From Streptomyces pyxinae (GTDB lineage Bacteria; Actinomycetota; Actinomycetes; Streptomycetales; Streptomycetaceae), in assembly GCF_024756275.1 (NCBI RefSeq), contig NZ_JANUGQ010000028.1, positions 25,776-89,775 of the forward strand: a DNA stretch of 64,000 bases, read 5' to 3'. This document shows, piece by piece, positions 1 to 8,190 of this stretch; positions within the stretch are counted from its first letter, which is position 1, and every line of letters starts with the position of its first letter. The notes beneath the pieces were generated by a model. It saw nothing but the letters and a program-made list of their open reading frames with translations, had not been told where the DNA came from and did not search any database. Made by a program: the position numbers and the translations under genes.

Positions 1-20
1 TGGCCTCGCAGACTGGTGAC

Positions 21-1112
21 ATGGACCGTGGCGGGCAGGAGCTGGCCGGTGGCGTGCGCTTGCCGCGCTGGGTGCGCACGCTGCCGTGGGTGATGGTGGT
101 CGTGCTGGTGATCGTCCAGCTGCTCACCCCCAAGAGCCTGGAGCTGGGCTTCGCCTTCGCGGTGGTCCCGCCGCTGACCTCGCTGGTCTACGGCCGCTTC
201 GGCACGGCGCTGGTCTCCGGGACGCTGGCGGCGCTGTTGCTGCTCCCGGCGATAAGGGCCGACGACGTCTCGTACCAGGATCTGCTGGCCTTCGTACTGA
301 TCTCGCTGGTCAGCGTGGTGCTGGCGGCGCTGCGGGTACGCCGGGACGCCCAGCTGGTCTCGGTCCGCACGGTCGCCCAGGCCGCCCAGCTCGCGGTGCT
401 GCCGCCGATGCCGCCGCGAGTGGGCCCGGTGCGGTGCGGGGCGCTGTACCGGGCGGCCCAGCGGGGCACCCTGGTCGGCGGCGACCTGTACGACGTGCAG
501 CAGAGCGCGTACGGGGTGCGGGCCGTCGTGGGCGATGTGAAGGGACACGGCCTGGCGGCGGTCGGCACGGTGTCGGCGCTGCTCGGTGCCTTCCGCGAGG
601 GCGTACTGGACGAGCCGGAGCTGTCCGGGGTGGCCGCCCGCCTGGACCGGCGGCTGGTGGTGGACGCGGCGGCGCACGGGGACAAGGAGCTGTTCGCCAC
701 GGCGGTGCTGCTGGAGTTCCCGCCGGGCGCCTCCCGGGTACGGGTGCTCAGCTGCGGCCACCCGCCGCCCCTGCTGCTGAACGGCTCCGGGGTCCGGGAG
801 GTCGAGCCGGAGCCCGCCTCGCCGCTGGGCCTGGGGATGGCGGAGTTCTGCGTCCCGGCGTCGCTGACCGTCCCGCTGGGCCCGGGGGACGTCCTGCTGG
901 CCCACACCGACGGGGTGACCGAGGCGCGGGACGCGGCGGGCCGGTTCTACCCGCTGGCCGAGCGGGTGCGGTGGGCGCCGCCGACGGAGCTGGTGCGGGA
1001 GGTGTGGCACGACCTCTCCGGGTACGCCGAGGAGGTCGCCGACGACGTGGCGCTGCTGGCGCTGAGCGTCTCGGACGGCTCCACGGCGGCGGGACGGCGG
1101 CGGGGGCGCTGA
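21..1112 (+). CDS. Membrane-anchored PP2C/SpoIIE-type serine phosphatase
   Basis: Predicted protein phosphatase of the SpoIIE/PP2C family, which dephosphorylates Ser/Thr, typically on anti-anti-sigma proteins. The 363-residue product has about four hydrophobic helices in residues 20-105, then a cytoplasmic catalytic domain. Metal-binding motifs are visible: GGDLYDV (about 153), GDVKGHG (about 171), CGHPPPL (about 250) and HTDGVTEARD (about 291). There is no separate sensor domain, so signals probably come through the membrane segment. Only 20 bases precede the ATG, no clear ribosome site is visible and the frame stays open to the window edge, so the start could lie further upstream. Its partner is not identifiable in this window. 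Confidence 0.85.
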   Translation: MDRGGQELAGGVRLPRWVRTLPWVMVVVLVIVQLLTPKSLELGFAFAVVPPLTSLVYGRFGTALVSGTLAALLLLPAIRADDVSYQDLLAFVLISLVSVVLAALRVRRDAQLVSVRTVAQAAQLAVLPPMPPRVGPVRCGALYRAAQRGTLVGGDLYDVQQSAYGVRAVVGDVKGHGLAAVGTVSALLGAFREGVLDEPELSGVAARLDRRLVVDAAAHGDKELFATAVLLEFPPGASRVRVLSCGHPPPLLLNGSGVREVEPEPASPLGLGMAEFCVPASLTVPLGPGDVLLAHTDGVTEARDAAGRFYPLAERVRWAPPTELVREVWHDLSGYAEEVADDVALLALSVSDGSTAAGRRRGR

Positions 1113-1198
1113 ACCGGCCCCCCCGGAGGGACACCGAGCCGGGTGCGGGGGTACGGAGGTTTCGGGTACCGGGCTGGGGCCGGGGCGGGTCCGGCCGT

Positions 1199-1204
1199 TA
1201 CGAT
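1199..1204 (+). promoter_or_regulatory. Candidate -10 box (TACGAT) for a leaderless gene
   Basis: TACGAT ends 7 nt before the ATG at 1212, which has no ribosome site. This spacing suits transcription starting at or next to the start codon. No convincing -35 is visible. Confidence 0.4.
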
Positions 1205-1211
1205 CACGCCC

Positions 1212-1598
1212 ATGAGGGGGCCGGGGGTCATACGCACCGGGCGTCCCATGGCCCTGCTGGGTGCCATGGCGACGCTCCTCGCGGCGCTGGTGATCTGCCT
1301 CGCCCCCGGAGCCGGCCACCACGGCGGGACGGAATCCGGCGACGGTGCCCGGATGACCCGCGTGGCCGGGACGGCGGCCGGGGACAGCTGGTACGCCTGT
1401 CCGTACGACGACGGGGGCTGCGGCCTCACCGCCTCGCTCAGCCCCGCCGTGCTCACCGCCCCGCCACTGGATCCGCCGCCGCACCAGGACGGACCGGCGC
1501 TGCTCGTCCCGCCGGCCGGCGGCGGCCGGGTGGACGGAACCTTCGCGGCCCGGCCGCGCGCCCCCGATCTGCACCTTCTGCAAGTCCTGCGGACGTAG
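1212..1598 (+). CDS. Small secreted/membrane protein, unknown (DUF6153-like)
   Basis: A 128-residue product with one hydrophobic segment at about residues 12-30 (signal peptide or anchor), then an extracytoplasmic His/Cys-bearing region (HHGG; a CPYDDGGC motif) and a Pro-rich tail. It resembles, from memory, actinobacterial DUF6153 proteins, but this is weak. The ATG at 1212 is preferred to one at 1143 because a TACGAT hexamer lies 7 nt upstream with no Shine-Dalgarno, as in leaderless transcripts, and because the hydrophobic segment then sits at the N-terminus. It is followed by DUF3105 and DUF305 proteins, which are also exported, so the three may share a cell-envelope role. No function is assigned. 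Confidence 0.6.
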   Translation: MRGPGVIRTGRPMALLGAMATLLAALVICLAPGAGHHGGTESGDGARMTRVAGTAAGDSWYACPYDDGGCGLTASLSPAVLTAPPLDPPPHQDGPALLVPPAGGGRVDGTFAARPRAPDLHLLQVLRT

Positions 1599-1700
1599 AA
1601 GGGCCGCGCCCGTGGCCCGATCACCTTCCTTGGTGACTGCTTGTCATGGGCATATGGCTTCTTCTTACCGACAGGACCGAGGGAAGGACCTTCGACCACC

Positions 1701-2390
1701 ATGGCCGACCACCATCACACCGCCGCCACCGCCACCGCCACCGACCGGCGGGCCCGGATCGAGGAACTGCGCCGGGCCGAGCGGGCCCGGGAGCGCCGCT
1801 ACCGGATCGTCGTACTGTCGCTGAGCGGCGTACTCGTCGCCGGGCTCGTCGGGGTGGGCGCGTACACCCTCACCAAGCGGAAGGACGGCGCGGCGGGCGG
1901 GGACGGCAAGGCGGCCGCCCGGCCGACGGCCGCCGCCGACACGCCGATCCCGGGCGAGCGGAGCTGGGACCCGAAGAAGCTCGGCCGCAACCATGTGACC
2001 ACCCCGGTCACCTATCCGATGACGCCGCCGGTCGGCGGGGACCACAACCCGGTGTGGCTGAACTGTTCGGGTGACGTCTACCAGGAGCCGGTGCCGGAGA
2101 CGAACGCCGTGCACTCCCTGGAGCACGGCGCGGTCTGGGTGACGTACAACGACGAGGCGCCGGCCGCCGACGTGAAGAAGCTCGCCGGGAAGGTCGCGAG
2201 CACCCCGTACTCGCTGATGAGCCCGGTGCGGAACCAGGACGGGGCGATCATGCTGACCGCCTGGGGCAAGCAGGTCACCGTGGACGGCGCCGACGACCCG
2301 CGCGTCGACCGGTTCTTCACCCGGTACGTACAGGGCCGGCAGACCCCGGAGCCGGGCGCCCCCTGCACCGGCGGGGTGGAGGCCCGGTGA
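1701..2390 (+). CDS. DUF3105 membrane-anchored protein
   Basis: Conserved actinobacterial protein of unknown function, 229 residues. It has a His/Thr-rich N-terminus, a charged R/E segment (about 16-34), one transmembrane helix (about 36-56) and an extracytoplasmic DUF3105 domain. The domain shows the family's conserved stretches, such as PVGGDHNP, LEHGAVWVTY and SPVRNQDGAIMLTAWG. The ATG at 1701 follows an AGGGAAGGA stretch about 12-20 nt upstream. The gene ends in a GTGA overlap with the DUF305 gene, so the two are probably translationally coupled. DUF3105 and DUF305 genes commonly sit together in Streptomyces. Confidence 0.82.
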   Translation: MADHHHTAATATATDRRARIEELRRAERARERRYRIVVLSLSGVLVAGLVGVGAYTLTKRKDGAAGGDGKAAARPTAAADTPIPGERSWDPKKLGRNHVTTPVTYPMTPPVGGDHNPVWLNCSGDVYQEPVPETNAVHSLEHGAVWVTYNDEAPAADVKKLAGKVASTPYSLMSPVRNQDGAIMLTAWGKQVTVDGADDPRVDRFFTRYVQGRQTPEPGAPCTGGVEAR

Positions 2391-3043
2391 GCGCCCGGCA
2401 GGCGTGGTGGGAGGGCTCCCGGACGCGGTGGGCGGCGGTCACGGCGGTCGTGCTCGCCCTGCTCTTCGCCGGGGCGGCCACGGTCGCCTCGGCCCGGGAC
2501 GGCGCCGCCCCGGAGCGGCCGGTGACTCCGGCGGCGGATTCGGTGGAGGCCGGGTTCGCCCGGGACATGGCCGTCCACCACCAGCAGGCGGTGGAGATGT
2601 CGTTCCTGGTGCGCGATCTGACCGACGACGAGGAGATCCGCCGGCTGGCGTACGACATCGCCAACACCCAGGCCAATCAGCGGGGCATGCTGCTCGGCTG
2701 GCTGGACCTGTGGGGGCTGCCGAAGGTCGCGATGGACCGGGAGCCGATGGGGTGGATGGGGATGCCCTCGCACGGCGCGTCCGCCCCGGGGGCCCCGATG
2801 CCGGGGATGGCGAGCCGGGCCCAGCTGGCGGAGTTGCGGGCGTCGAAGGGGCGGCAGGCGGAGATCGGCTACCTGCGGCTGATGACCGCCCACCACAAGG
2901 GCGGGGTGCACATGGCCCGGGGCTGCGCGGAGAAGTGCGCGACCCCGGTGGAACGGGAGCTCGCCCAGGGCATGGTCGACGCCCAGGAGTCGGAGATCGC
3001 GCTGATGGCGGAGCTGCTGCGGAAGCGGGGGGTGCGAGGGTAG
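2387..3043 (+). CDS. DUF305 exported protein (ferritin-like fold family)
   Basis: A 218-residue protein with an N-terminal hydrophobic anchor (about 18-36) and two DUF305 repeats. Each repeat is marked by a His/Met-rich helix: FARDMAVHHQQAVEM near residue 58 and LMTAHHKGGVHMA near residue 165. Family members are often linked to metal, especially copper, handling, but the reaction is unknown. The GTG start at 2387 shares its bases with the TGA of the DUF3105 gene (4-bp overlap). The middle section is Met/Gly/Pro-rich, which may add metal ligands; that is inference. Confidence 0.85.
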   Translation: MSARQAWWEGSRTRWAAVTAVVLALLFAGAATVASARDGAAPERPVTPAADSVEAGFARDMAVHHQQAVEMSFLVRDLTDDEEIRRLAYDIANTQANQRGMLLGWLDLWGLPKVAMDREPMGWMGMPSHGASAPGAPMPGMASRAQLAELRASKGRQAEIGYLRLMTAHHKGGVHMARGCAEKCATPVERELAQGMVDAQESEIALMAELLRKRGVRG

Positions 3044-3055
3044 GGGTTCCCGGGG

Positions 3056-3300
3056 CACTGGGGCCTCCCGGGACGCCTTGGGCTATCGGGGCGCCTGGGA
3101 CTTCCGGGGCGCTTGGGACTTCCGGGACGCCTCGGGCTTCCGGGGCGTCTGGGGCTTCCAGGGGCTCCGGGACGCCCAGGACAGCTGGGGCTTCCGGGAG
3201 CCGGGGCCCCGAAGCTGAGGGTCCCGGTTCTCCCCGGGCGCACGGCCCTTCCGGAGGCCTCAGTGCTCCTCGGGCTCATGGCCCTTCCGAGGGTCCCGCC
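3056..3300. repeat. Degenerate GC-rich minisatellite
   Basis: A run of imperfect repeats of the type cttccggg(g/a)cgcc(t) fills the gap between the DUF305 gene and the convergent hydrolase gene. It reads through as Gly/Ser/Pro-rich peptide in several frames, which is a composition effect. No gene is supported here. Confidence 0.6.
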
Positions 3301-3329
3301 CCAGGTGCCCCCGGTCCGGGTCCCGGTGG

Positions 3330-4244
3330 TCAGCGGTCCAGCGCCAGCACCGCGTCGGCCAGGGCGTCCGGGCGGTCCAGCATCATCAGGTGCCCGGACC
3401 CCGGTACGGAGACGAAGCGGGCGGTCAGCAGGTCGGCGAGGGCCTGCTGGCGGGCCGTCCAGCGGGGGCCCGCGCCCTCGGGGGCGGCCAGCACCGTGAC
3501 GGGCAGGCCCGGCGGGAGCGGGTGGCGCTCGCGCAGCGCCCGCAGACCGGCGGCCACGTCCAGGTAATGGGCGTTCTCCAGCACGGCGCCCCGGGCCACC
3601 CGCGAGGTCCGGTAACAGCGCCGTACCAGGGCGCCCGGTGCCGGGTCCGGGGCACGGCCCGGGCGGCCGAGGCGTACCAGGGCCCGGCGCGTGGCCGGAC
3701 CGAGGGCGGCGGGGGCGCCGGTGGCGGCGAGCGCGGCGCCCAGGCCGTGCGCCACGGCCGTACGGAGGGCGGCGGGGAGGACCGGCGGGCGGGCGTCCTC
3801 CTCCACGGAGCCGTCGCAGAGCACCACCCCGGCCACCCGGCCCGGGTGCAGCCGGGCGAACGCCTCGGCGTGGAAGGCGGCGATCGAGTGGCCGACGACG
3901 GTGACCGGGCCGGTCGTCCCGAGGGCGTCCAGGACCCCGGCGATCCGGTGGCCCTCCCCCTCCGCGGTGGGCGGCGCGAGGGCGGGGCCGCTCAGTCCGT
4001 GCCCCGGCCGGTCGAAGCGGACCACGGTGCGGTGCGGGGCCAGCAGCGGGACGACCGGGTCCCAGTCGAACCAGCTCATGGCGAGCCCGGCGCTCAGCAC
4101 ACAGACCGGTCCGGTGCCCGTCACGGTCACATGGTGGGGCACTCCCCCGACCCGTACGAATCTCTCCGTGTCTCCTCCGGCATTTCCCTCCGCGCTTCCT
4201 TCCGCGTCTCTTCTCGCGTCCACTCTCTCCGCGTCCACGCTCAC
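3330..4244 (-). CDS. Alpha/beta-hydrolase fold protein
   Basis: Probable hydrolase of the alpha/beta family, 304 residues; substrate not predictable. Visible features are the oxyanion region after strand 3, FDRPGHG (about 77-83), the nucleophile elbow GHSIA with Ser near residue 120, and the C-terminal GSGHLMML with His near residue 285. The usual catalytic Asp after strand 7 is not obvious (the region reads LAAPEGAGPRW), so the acid may be displaced. The first 25 residues are Ala/Glu/Arg-rich low complexity. It is divergent from nadE, whose start lies about 135 bp away. Confidence 0.8.
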   Translation of the reverse strand: MSVDAERVDARRDAEGSAEGNAGGDTERFVRVGGVPHHVTVTGTGPVCVLSAGLAMSWFDWDPVVPLLAPHRTVVRFDRPGHGLSGPALAPPTAEGEGHRIAGVLDALGTTGPVTVVGHSIAAFHAEAFARLHPGRVAGVVLCDGSVEEDARPPVLPAALRTAVAHGLGAALAATGAPAALGPATRRALVRLGRPGRAPDPAPGALVRRCYRTSRVARGAVLENAHYLDVAAGLRALRERHPLPPGLPVTVLAAPEGAGPRWTARQQALADLLTARFVSVPGSGHLMMLDRPDALADAVLALDR

Positions 4245-4366
4245 CCGTCGCCCGCCCGTCCTCCGCCCGTCGCCGGACAGCCTGCCATGTCACCGGTGAG
4301 GGCGCGGTCAGGGCGGCCCCAGGGTGAGCCCCGGTCCGCCGCACCCCATCGCGTCGGAGTGACGAT

Positions 4367-4372
4367 TACACT
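4367..4372 (+). promoter_or_regulatory. Candidate -10 box (TACACT) for nadE
   Basis: TACACT lies 7 nt before the GTG at 4380 and no Shine-Dalgarno is present, consistent with a leaderless transcript. The -35 region is not recognisable. Confidence 0.4.
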
Positions 4373-4379
4373 GGCGGAT

Positions 4380-6140
4380 GTGCCTCAACTACGTCTTGCC
4401 CTGAATCAGATCGATGCGACGGTCGGTGATCTCACCGCGAACGCCGAGGCGGTCGTGCGGTGGACCCGGCACTCGGCCGAGCGGGGGGCGCATCTCGTCG
4501 CCTTCCCGGAGATGGTGCTGACCGGGTACCCGGTGGAGGACCTGGCGCTGCGCTCCTCGTTCGTGACGGCCTCCCGGGAGGCGCTGCGCGCGCTGGCCGG
4601 CCGGCTGGCGGACGAGGGCCTCGGGGAGCTGCCGGTGGTGGTCGGCTATCTGGACCGCGCCGATCAGGCCCAGCCCCGGTACGGCCAGCCGGCCGGCGCG
4701 CCCCGGAACGCCGCGGCCGTGCTGCACGGCGGGAAGGTGGCGCTGTCGTTCGCCAAGCACCATCTGCCCAACTACGGCGTCTTCGACGAGTTCCGTTACT
4801 TCGTGCCCGGCGACACCCTGCCGGTGGTGCGGGTGCGCGGGGTGGACGTGGCACTCGCCATCTGCGAGGACCTCTGGCAGGAGGGCGGCCGGGTGCCCGC
4901 CGCCCGGTCGGCCGGGGCGGGGCTGCTGGTCTCGGTCAACGCCTCGCCGTTCGAGCAGAACAAGGACGACACCCGGCTGGAGCTGGTGCGCAAGCGCGCC
5001 CAGGAGGCCGGGTGCACCACCGCCTACCTGGCCATGGTCGGCGGCCAGGACGAGCTGGTCTTCGACGGCGACTCGATCGTGGTGGACGCCTCCGGCGAGG
5101 TGCTGGCCCGCGCCCCGCAGTTCGCCGAGGCGAATGTGATCATCGACCTGGAGCTGCCGGCCGCCTCCGCCGAACCGGTGAGCGGCACGGTGGACGACGG
5201 GCTGCGGATCGACCGGGTGATCCTGTCCGGGGAACCGGTGGAGCCGTACGCGCCCGAGTACGGCGGTGAGCTGACCGAGCGGCTGGACGACGACGAGGAG
5301 GTCTACTCGGCGCTGGTCACCGGGGTGCGCGCGTACGCCGCGAAGAACGGTTTCCGCTCGGTGCTGATCGGCCTCTCCGGCGGTATCGACTCGGCGCTGG
5401 TGGCGGCCATCGCCTGTGACGCGGTGGGCGCGGAGAACGTGTACGGCGTGGCGATGCCGTCCAAGTACAGCTCCCAGGGCTCCCGGGACGACGCGGCCGA
5501 GCTGGCCCGCCGGACCGGGTGCCACTTCCGTACCGTACCGATCGAGCCGATGTTCGACGCGTACATGGAGTCGCTGGGGCTGACCGGGCTCGCCGAGGAG
5601 AACCTCCAGTCCCGGCTGCGCGGCACCCTGCTGATGGCGCTCTCCAACCAGGAGGGCCACATCGTGCTGGCGCCGGGCAACAAGTCGGAGCTGGCGGTCG
5701 GCTACTCGACGCTGTACGGCGACTCGGTGGGCGCGTACGGGCCGATCAAGGACGTGTACAAGACCTCGGTCTTCCGGCTGGCGCGGTGGCGCAACCGGGC
5801 GGCCGGGGAGCGCGGCGAGACCCCGCCGATCCCGGAGAACTCCATCTCCAAGCCGCCCAGCGCCGAGCTGCGGCACGGCCAGGTGGACACCGACTCGCTG
5901 CCCGACTACGACGTGCTCGACCGGATCCTGGAGCTGTACGTCGACCGGGACCAGGGCAAGGACGCGATCGTGGCGGCCGGCTTCGACGAGGAGCTGGTGA
6001 CCCGGACGCTGCGGATGGTGGACGTGGCGGAGTACAAGCGGCGCCAGTACCCGCCGGGCACCAAGATCTCGGCCAAGGGCTTCGGCAAGGACCGGCGGCT
6101 GCCGATCACCAACCGCTGGCGCGAGACGACGACCGGCTGA
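4380..6140 (+). CDS. nadE: Glutamine-dependent NAD+ synthetase
   Basis: Catalyses the last step of NAD+ synthesis: nicotinic acid adenine dinucleotide + ATP + glutamine to NAD+. The 586-residue protein joins an N-terminal nitrilase-type glutaminase domain (catalytic triad candidates Glu44 in FPEM, Lys126 in AKHHLPNYG, Cys162 in AICEDLW) to a C-terminal synthetase with the ATP P-loop SGGIDS at 333-338. Length and order match actinobacterial NadE. The GTG at 4380 begins the conserved PQLRLALNQID start of the family; the open frame continues upstream but without homology. A 20-bp-stem hairpin just downstream terminates it against the convergent MFS gene. Confidence 0.96.
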   Translation: MPQLRLALNQIDATVGDLTANAEAVVRWTRHSAERGAHLVAFPEMVLTGYPVEDLALRSSFVTASREALRALAGRLADEGLGELPVVVGYLDRADQAQPRYGQPAGAPRNAAAVLHGGKVALSFAKHHLPNYGVFDEFRYFVPGDTLPVVRVRGVDVALAICEDLWQEGGRVPAARSAGAGLLVSVNASPFEQNKDDTRLELVRKRAQEAGCTTAYLAMVGGQDELVFDGDSIVVDASGEVLARAPQFAEANVIIDLELPAASAEPVSGTVDDGLRIDRVILSGEPVEPYAPEYGGELTERLDDDEEVYSALVTGVRAYAAKNGFRSVLIGLSGGIDSALVAAIACDAVGAENVYGVAMPSKYSSQGSRDDAAELARRTGCHFRTVPIEPMFDAYMESLGLTGLAEENLQSRLRGTLLMALSNQEGHIVLAPGNKSELAVGYSTLYGDSVGAYGPIKDVYKTSVFRLARWRNRAAGERGETPPIPENSISKPPSAELRHGQVDTDSLPDYDVLDRILELYVDRDQGKDAIVAAGFDEELVTRTLRMVDVAEYKRRQYPPGTKISAKGFGKDRRLPITNRWRETTTG

Positions 6141-6197
6141 CCCGAGCGAGCCGGGCCCGGGCCGGGGCTGGGCCAGGCAAGGGGCCGGGAGACACCG

Positions 6198-6240
6198 AGG
6201 GGCCCGGGTCCGGACCACTGTGGTCCGGACCCGGGCCCCT
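6198..6240. terminator. 20-bp perfect stem-loop terminator
   Basis: Perfect inverted repeat: arms 6198-6217 and 6221-6240 (20 bp each) with a 3-nt loop. It lies between nadE and the convergent MFS gene, so it can serve both strands. There is no U-tract, as usual in Streptomyces. Confidence 0.85.
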
Positions 6241-6352
6241 GTCGCTGCCCGGGCCGGGTCGCCGTCCGGACCCGGCCCCGGGGGCCGTCACCGGGGCCCT
6301 CGACCGCGCCGGGCCGGTCACCGGTCCGGGCGGCTCCGTCGCCGGGGACGGG

Positions 6353-7651
6353 TCAGTCGGTGCCGGCGGACCGGACGGCCTCGGCGGTCGCGGTCGCCCG
6401 GGCGGGGCCGGCGGCGGCTTCGGCCAGGGGCTCCGGCCGGGAGCCGGACGCGACCACCCGGGAGGGCGTCCCGTCCGTACCGGAGCCGGTGCCGGAGCCG
6501 TCCCGGTCGCGGCCCCGGTCCAGCAGCCCGGCGGTCACCGCCACGGCGAGGCCGACCACGGCCAGCGCGGCGCCGACCAGGGCCGGGGAGGTCCAGCCCC
6601 AGCCGGCCGCGATCGCCGCGCCGCCCAGCCAGGCGCCACCCGCGTTGGCCAGGTTGAAGGCCGAGTGGTTGGAGGCGGAGGCCAGGGTCGGGGCGTGCCG
6701 GGCCTTGTTCATCACCAGCATCTGGAGCGGGGTCGTGGTCATGAAGCCGACGGCGCCGAGCACCACCACGCCGACCAGCGCCGGCGCCTGCTGGTGCACC
6801 GCGAACCGGAACCCGACCAGCACCAGCGCGAGCGCCGCCAGCGAGCCGTACAGGGTCGGCCGCAGCGCCCGGTCGGTGAGCGGGCCGGCCACCAGGGCGC
6901 CGAGGGTCATGCCGATGCCGAAGAGGGCGAGCACCAGGGTGACGGCGGACTCACCGAAGCCCATCACCTCGGTGGTCATGGAGGCCAGGTACGAGTAGAC
7001 GGCGAACACCCCGGCGAAGCCGAAGACCGCCGTGAGCAGGCCCAGCAGCACCTGGCGGTCGCCCAGGGCGCGCAGCTCGCGGCCGACCCCCTGGCCCTCG
7101 TCGACCGGGACGTACGGCACCAGCCGACCGAGCGCGGCCATGGCGACCAGCCCGATCGCCGCGACGACCAGGAAGGTGGCCCGCCAGCCGAGGTGCTGGC
7201 CCAGCAGGGTGGCGGCCGGGACGCCCACGATGTTGGCGACCGTCAGGCCCAGGAACATCGTGGCGACGGCCCGGGCGCGCCGGTCCTCGCGCACCAGCCG
7301 GGCGGCGACGACCGCGCCGACGCCGAAGAAGGCGCCGTGCGGCAGACCGGCGAGCACCCGGGCGCCGAGCAGGGTACCGAAGCCGGGCGCCAGGGCGGAG
7401 GCGAGGTTGCCGACGGTGAACAGGCCCATCAGCAGCACCAGCATCCGCTTGCGCGGGATCCGGGAGCCGAGGGCGGTGAGCAGCGGGGCGCCGATGACGA
7501 CACCGATGGCGTAGGCGGAGACGAGATAGCCGGCGGTGGGGACGGAGGTGTGCAGATCGTCCGCGACATTCGGCAGCAGGCCCATCATCACGAACTCGGT
7601 GGTTCCGATGCCGAAGGCGGAGACGGCGAGCGCGAGCAGCGCCAGGGGCAT
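6353..7651 (-). CDS. MFS exporter (DHA1, AraJ/Cmx-like)
   Basis: A 432-residue integral membrane protein with about 12 hydrophobic helices, predicted to export small molecules by H+ antiport. The N-terminus carries the FGIGTTEFVMMGLLP signature of the AraJ/chloramphenicol-efflux branch of DHA1, and the loop 2-3 region has the GSRIPRKR basic motif. The start at 7651 is preferred to 7717 because it opens the first helix and has a GGAAGGG ribosome site. The C-terminal 60 residues are Arg/Asp/Gly/Thr-rich. The substrate is unknown; no regulator gene adjoins it, though an operator-like palindrome lies upstream. Confidence 0.85.
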   Translation of the reverse strand: MPLALLALAVSAFGIGTTEFVMMGLLPNVADDLHTSVPTAGYLVSAYAIGVVIGAPLLTALGSRIPRKRMLVLLMGLFTVGNLASALAPGFGTLLGARVLAGLPHGAFFGVGAVVAARLVREDRRARAVATMFLGLTVANIVGVPAATLLGQHLGWRATFLVVAAIGLVAMAALGRLVPYVPVDEGQGVGRELRALGDRQVLLGLLTAVFGFAGVFAVYSYLASMTTEVMGFGESAVTLVLALFGIGMTLGALVAGPLTDRALRPTLYGSLAALALVLVGFRFAVHQQAPALVGVVVLGAVGFMTTTPLQMLVMNKARHAPTLASASNHSAFNLANAGGAWLGGAAIAAGWGWTSPALVGAALAVVGLAVAVTAGLLDRGRDRDGSGTGSGTDGTPSRVVASGSRPEPLAEAAAGPARATATAEAVRSAGTD

Positions 7652-8190
7652 GAGGGGGGCCCTTCCGTAAGAGGGGTCGGTCCAGTTCCGGGAACGTCGG
7701 GTGCGCCCGGGCCGCACCCGGGCGGGTCGCGCCGGGCCGGCTCATACCGGGCGAACCGGGCGAGCCCGCGCCGGGCGGGTCCGGGGCGCGGTGCCGTGCC
7801 GCTCCGCACGACGGCGCCGCCGGAGCCCGGCCGCCGCCCCGCGGCCCCGGCGTCCGTACGACTCCGACGGCCTCCCCTGTGGCCGCGGGGGCCGCGGGGC
7901 ACAGCACGAGAGGACGCGTACGCGTACGGGACGAGCACGGGGCGGGGCGGGGCGGGCGGGGACGTACCAGCGTAAGTTCTCTTACGGAACAAAGTCGAGC
8001 GCCCAGGATGTTCCCGGTGTGAACAGCTGATTTCCGGAAGGAAAGCCAAGATTCCCCGGAGCCCGGATTCCCGGGGCGCGGGACCCCCCGGGCGCGGGAC
8101 CCCCCGAGGCGGGCGGGGTCCCCCGGGCGCCGGACCCCGGGGCGCGGATCCCCCGGGCGCCGAACCCCGGGGCGCGGCCCGGGGCCTGCC
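7652..8190. other. 539-bp gene-free region with palindrome and repeats
   Basis: No convincing coding sequence. It contains the MFS upstream region, a 16-bp palindrome at 7971-7986 and, at about 8060-8180, degenerate GC-rich repeats of the form ccccc(c)gggcgcggga next to the 3' end of the EEP-domain gene. Confidence 0.6.
7971..7986. promoter_or_regulatory. Operator-like palindrome CGTAAG-TTCT-CTTACG
   Basis: Perfect 6-bp arms around a 4-nt centre in an otherwise GC-rich, gene-free region about 320 nt upstream of the MFS start. It looks like a site for a dimeric repressor, but no regulator gene sits beside it. Confidence 0.35.

Noticed and set aside
3390..4379. Upstream extension of nadE into a 916-residue frame
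   Set aside because: The N-terminal 300 residues overlap the real hydrolase gene on the other strand and look like low-complexity shadow; NadE homology begins at 4380.
7701..8030. Possible small plus-strand protein upstream of the MFS gene
   Set aside because: Arg/Gly/Pro-only composition typical of GC-rich non-coding DNA; no ribosome site or homology.
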